Positions 5,782-7,330 of a stretch of 7,330 nucleotides of DNA are shown here, in pieces. Both the position numbers and the translations under genes were made by a program. Numbering within the stretch: the first letter of the stretch is position 1; every line of letters begins with the position of its first letter. The DNA comes from Candidatus Dadabacteria bacterium UBA2774 (GTDB lineage Bacteria; Desulfobacterota_D; UBA1144; Nemesobacterales; UBA2774), in the NCBI GenBank assembly GCA_002352485.1, contig DEIM01000173.1:2619-9948 (forward strand), read 5' to 3'. The notes beneath the pieces were generated by a model. The model did no database searches. It saw nothing but the letters and a program-made list of their open reading frames with translations, and was not told the origin of the DNA.

Positions 5782-5815
5782 AGATAATATAGGACTTAGA
5801 GATAATATCATTATA
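5782..5815 (-). promoter_or_regulatory. Candidate promoter/operator before the reductase gene
   Basis: The 161-base gap between thiC and the reductase gene contains a perfect minus-strand TATAAT (5810-5815) with no good -35. A 9-base direct repeat AGATAATAT (5782-5790 and 5800-5808, 18 bases apart) lies downstream of it. I see no terminator for thiC in this gap, so read-through from thiC remains possible. Confidence 0.25.
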
Positions 5816-5890
5816 AGCGCTATCCGGCTGCTCTATAGACCGAAACTATTAGGGATGGGGAATGACCCGAATAATCGTTATCCTGGACAG

Positions 5891-7330
5891 CTATTCCTCG
5901 GCCGGAACGTAAATACGCCCGCCGGAGTCTGTAAACTCCTTAGCTTTCTCTTGGAGTCCCTTTTGACGGGCCTGATTGTCCGTGAGCCCTTTCTTCTCCG
6001 CGTATTCCCTAACGTCCTGGGTAATTTTCATGGAGCAAAATTTTGGTCCGCACATGGAGCAAAAGTGAGCGACCTTCGCGCCGTCTGAAGGGAGAGTCTC
6101 GTCATGAAACTCCTTTGCCGTATCTGGGTCGAGCGACAGGTTGAACTGATCGTTCCACCTAAACTCGAACCTAGCTTTACTAAGGGCATTGTCCCTTACC
6201 TGTGCAGCCGGGTGTCCCTTTGCGAGGTCTGCTGCATGAGCCGCAATTTTATAAGTGATAACCCCTTCTTTTACATCGGTCCTGTTCGGGAGCCCGAGGT
6301 GCTCTTTGGGTGTAACGTAGCATAGCATTGCGGTGCCGTACCAACCAATCATGGCGGCCCCGATGGCAGAGGTAATATGGTCATATCCGGGCGCGATATC
6401 GGTTGTTAGAGGCCCGAGAGTGTAAAAAGGCGCCTCACTACAATATTCGAGCTGTTTATCCATGTTTTCCTTAATCATGTGCATGGGCACATGCCCCGGT
6501 CCCTCTATCATGACCTGCACGTCGTGCTTCCAAGCGACTTGGCAAAGCTCCCCAATAGTCTTGAGCTCCGCAAACTGCGCCTCGTCGTTAGCGTCCGCTA
6601 TCGATCCAGGCCTGAGCCCGTCACCTAAGGAGAACGCGACGTCGTAGGCTTTCATTATTTCACAAATCTCTTCAAACTCGGTATACAGGAAGCTCTCTTT
6701 GTGATGTGAAAGACACCACTTGGCCATTATCGAGCCGCCTCTGGAAACTATTCCTGTAACCCTATCTACCGTAAGAGGTATAAACCTGAGCAGCACCCCG
6801 GCGTGAATGGTAAAGTAATCGACCCCCTGCTCTGCCTGCTCTATTAACGTGTCCCTGAATATTTCCCATGTAAGGTCTTCCGGGCTGCCTTCCACTTTTT
6901 CCAAAGCCTGGTAGATGGGTACAGTCCCCACGGGTACTGGGGAATTCCTTATAATCCACTCTCTGGTCTCGTGTATGTTCTTGCCGGTCGAGAGGTCCAT
7001 TATCGTATCGCCCCCCCAGCGTGAGGACCAAACCATTTTCTCGACCTCTTCTTCAATGCTCGAAGTTACAGCGGAATTTCCGATATTGGCGTTTATCTTA
7101 ACCAGGAAGTTCCTGCCGATTATCATGGGCTCACTTTCAGGGTGATTGATGTTGCAGGGGATTATGGCTCTGCCCTCAGCGACTTCGCGTCTCACAAATT
7201 CAGGCGTGATGTGAGTCTTTGGGATATTTGCCCCGAAGCTCTCTCCCGGATGGTATCCGGTAAGATTAGACGCTTTTTGCCTTAACGCATCTATCTCCTG
7301 ATTCTCCCTGATTGCAATGTACTCCATTTC
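5891..7330 (-). CDS. thiC: Phosphomethylpyrimidine synthase ThiC (5' end beyond window)
   Basis: ThiC is a radical SAM enzyme that rearranges aminoimidazole ribotide to hydroxymethylpyrimidine phosphate in thiamine biosynthesis. The visible part is nearly identical in motif order to proteobacterial ThiC. It includes NINHPESEPMIIGRNFLVK (about 59-77, counted from the Met at 7327), SSIEEEVEKMVWSSRWGGDT, IHAGVLLRF, GDGLRPGSIADANDEAQFAE, EGPGHVPM and PLTTDIAPGYDH. The [4Fe-4S]-binding CSMCGPKFC (Cys 423, 426, 431; CX2CX4C) is near the C-terminus. The Met at 7327 is not the true start: the preceding codon is Glu, and relatives read through this point as PEMEYIAIREN. The frame is open to the window edge. 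If it is the long bacterial form, roughly 150 N-terminal residues and any THI-box leader lie outside. The stop is TAG at 5891. Confidence 0.97.
   Translation of the reverse strand, partial: EMEYIAIRENQEIDALRQKASNLTGYHPGESFGANIPKTHITPEFVRREVAEGRAIIPCNINHPESEPMIIGRNFLVKINANIGNSAVTSSIEEEVEKMVWSSRWGGDTIMDLSTGKNIHETREWIIRNSPVPVGTVPIYQALEKVEGSPEDLTWEIFRDTLIEQAEQGVDYFTIHAGVLLRFIPLTVDRVTGIVSRGGSIMAKWCLSHHKESFLYTEFEEICEIMKAYDVAFSLGDGLRPGSIADANDEAQFAELKTIGELCQVAWKHDVQVMIEGPGHVPMHMIKENMDKQLEYCSEAPFYTLGPLTTDIAPGYDHITSAIGAAMIGWYGTAMLCYVTPKEHLGLPNRTDVKEGVITYKIAAHAADLAKGHPAAQVRDNALSKARFEFRWNDQFNLSLDPDTAKEFHDETLPSDGAKVAHFCSMCGPKFCSMKITQDVREYAEKKGLTDNQARQKGLQEKAKEFTDSGGRIYVPAEE

Noticed and set aside
6762..7031. 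An 89-residue minus-strand frame inside thiC.
   Set aside because: It is an alternative frame of a highly conserved thiC region, with Arg/Gly-rich shadow composition.
7325..7327. ATG at 7327 as the thiC start.
   Set aside because: The frame stays open to the edge with a Glu codon before it, and relatives continue upstream through PEMEYIAIREN. It is an internal Met.
1..7330. CRISPR array, tRNA, rRNA, insertion sequence or phage genes.
   Set aside because: No regularly spaced repeats, cloverleaf, rRNA motifs, transposase motifs or terminal inverted repeats were seen by eye on either strand.

Overview
The window is ordinary chromosomal DNA of a Gram-negative bacterium, with moderate base composition. 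All eight recognisable genes lie on the minus strand. The Gram-negative inference rests on a lipoprotein with a lipobox, an AmtB-type transporter carrying a cleavable signal peptide, and a proteobacterial-style ThiC and YhdH. I cannot name the phylum from the sequence alone. There is no CRISPR array, rRNA, tRNA, transposase or phage module, and no sign of recent transfer.

In transcription order (high to low coordinates), the first gene is the 3' part of thiC (thiamine pyrimidine synthase, 5891-7330, cut by the window edge). Next come a YhdH/AcuI-type zinc-free medium-chain reductase (4728-5729) with a good Shine-Dalgarno, and a 301-bp control region for an amt ammonium transporter (CDS corrected to 3101-4426). 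That region has a well-spaced sigma-54 -24/-12 element. A strong rho-independent terminator closes the amt unit at 3026-3074.

The second half begins with arfB (ribosome-rescue hydrolase, 2473-2901). Its best promoter would give an essentially leaderless mRNA. A 72-residue two-cysteine-pair protein (2202-2420) follows. Then comes a lipoprotein whose N-terminal motif aligns with the catalytic segment of T4-type lysozymes (1154-2119), preceded by a dyad that ends four bases before its start codon. A TauE/SafE-family permease (333-1142) follows 11 bases later. The 5' part of ruvX (Holliday-junction resolvase-like, 1-272) runs off the left edge.

Functionally these are independent housekeeping units: thiamine biosynthesis, electrophile or acryloyl-CoA reduction, nitrogen uptake, ribosome rescue, envelope or transport, and DNA/RNA processing. 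The most interesting points are the sigma-54 control of an amt that has no glnK beside it but keeps a GlnK-type C-terminal tail, the lysozyme-like motif in an otherwise unrecognised lipoprotein, and two promoter architectures (leaderless arfB and the dyad before the lipoprotein). I saw no convincing novel multi-gene system.
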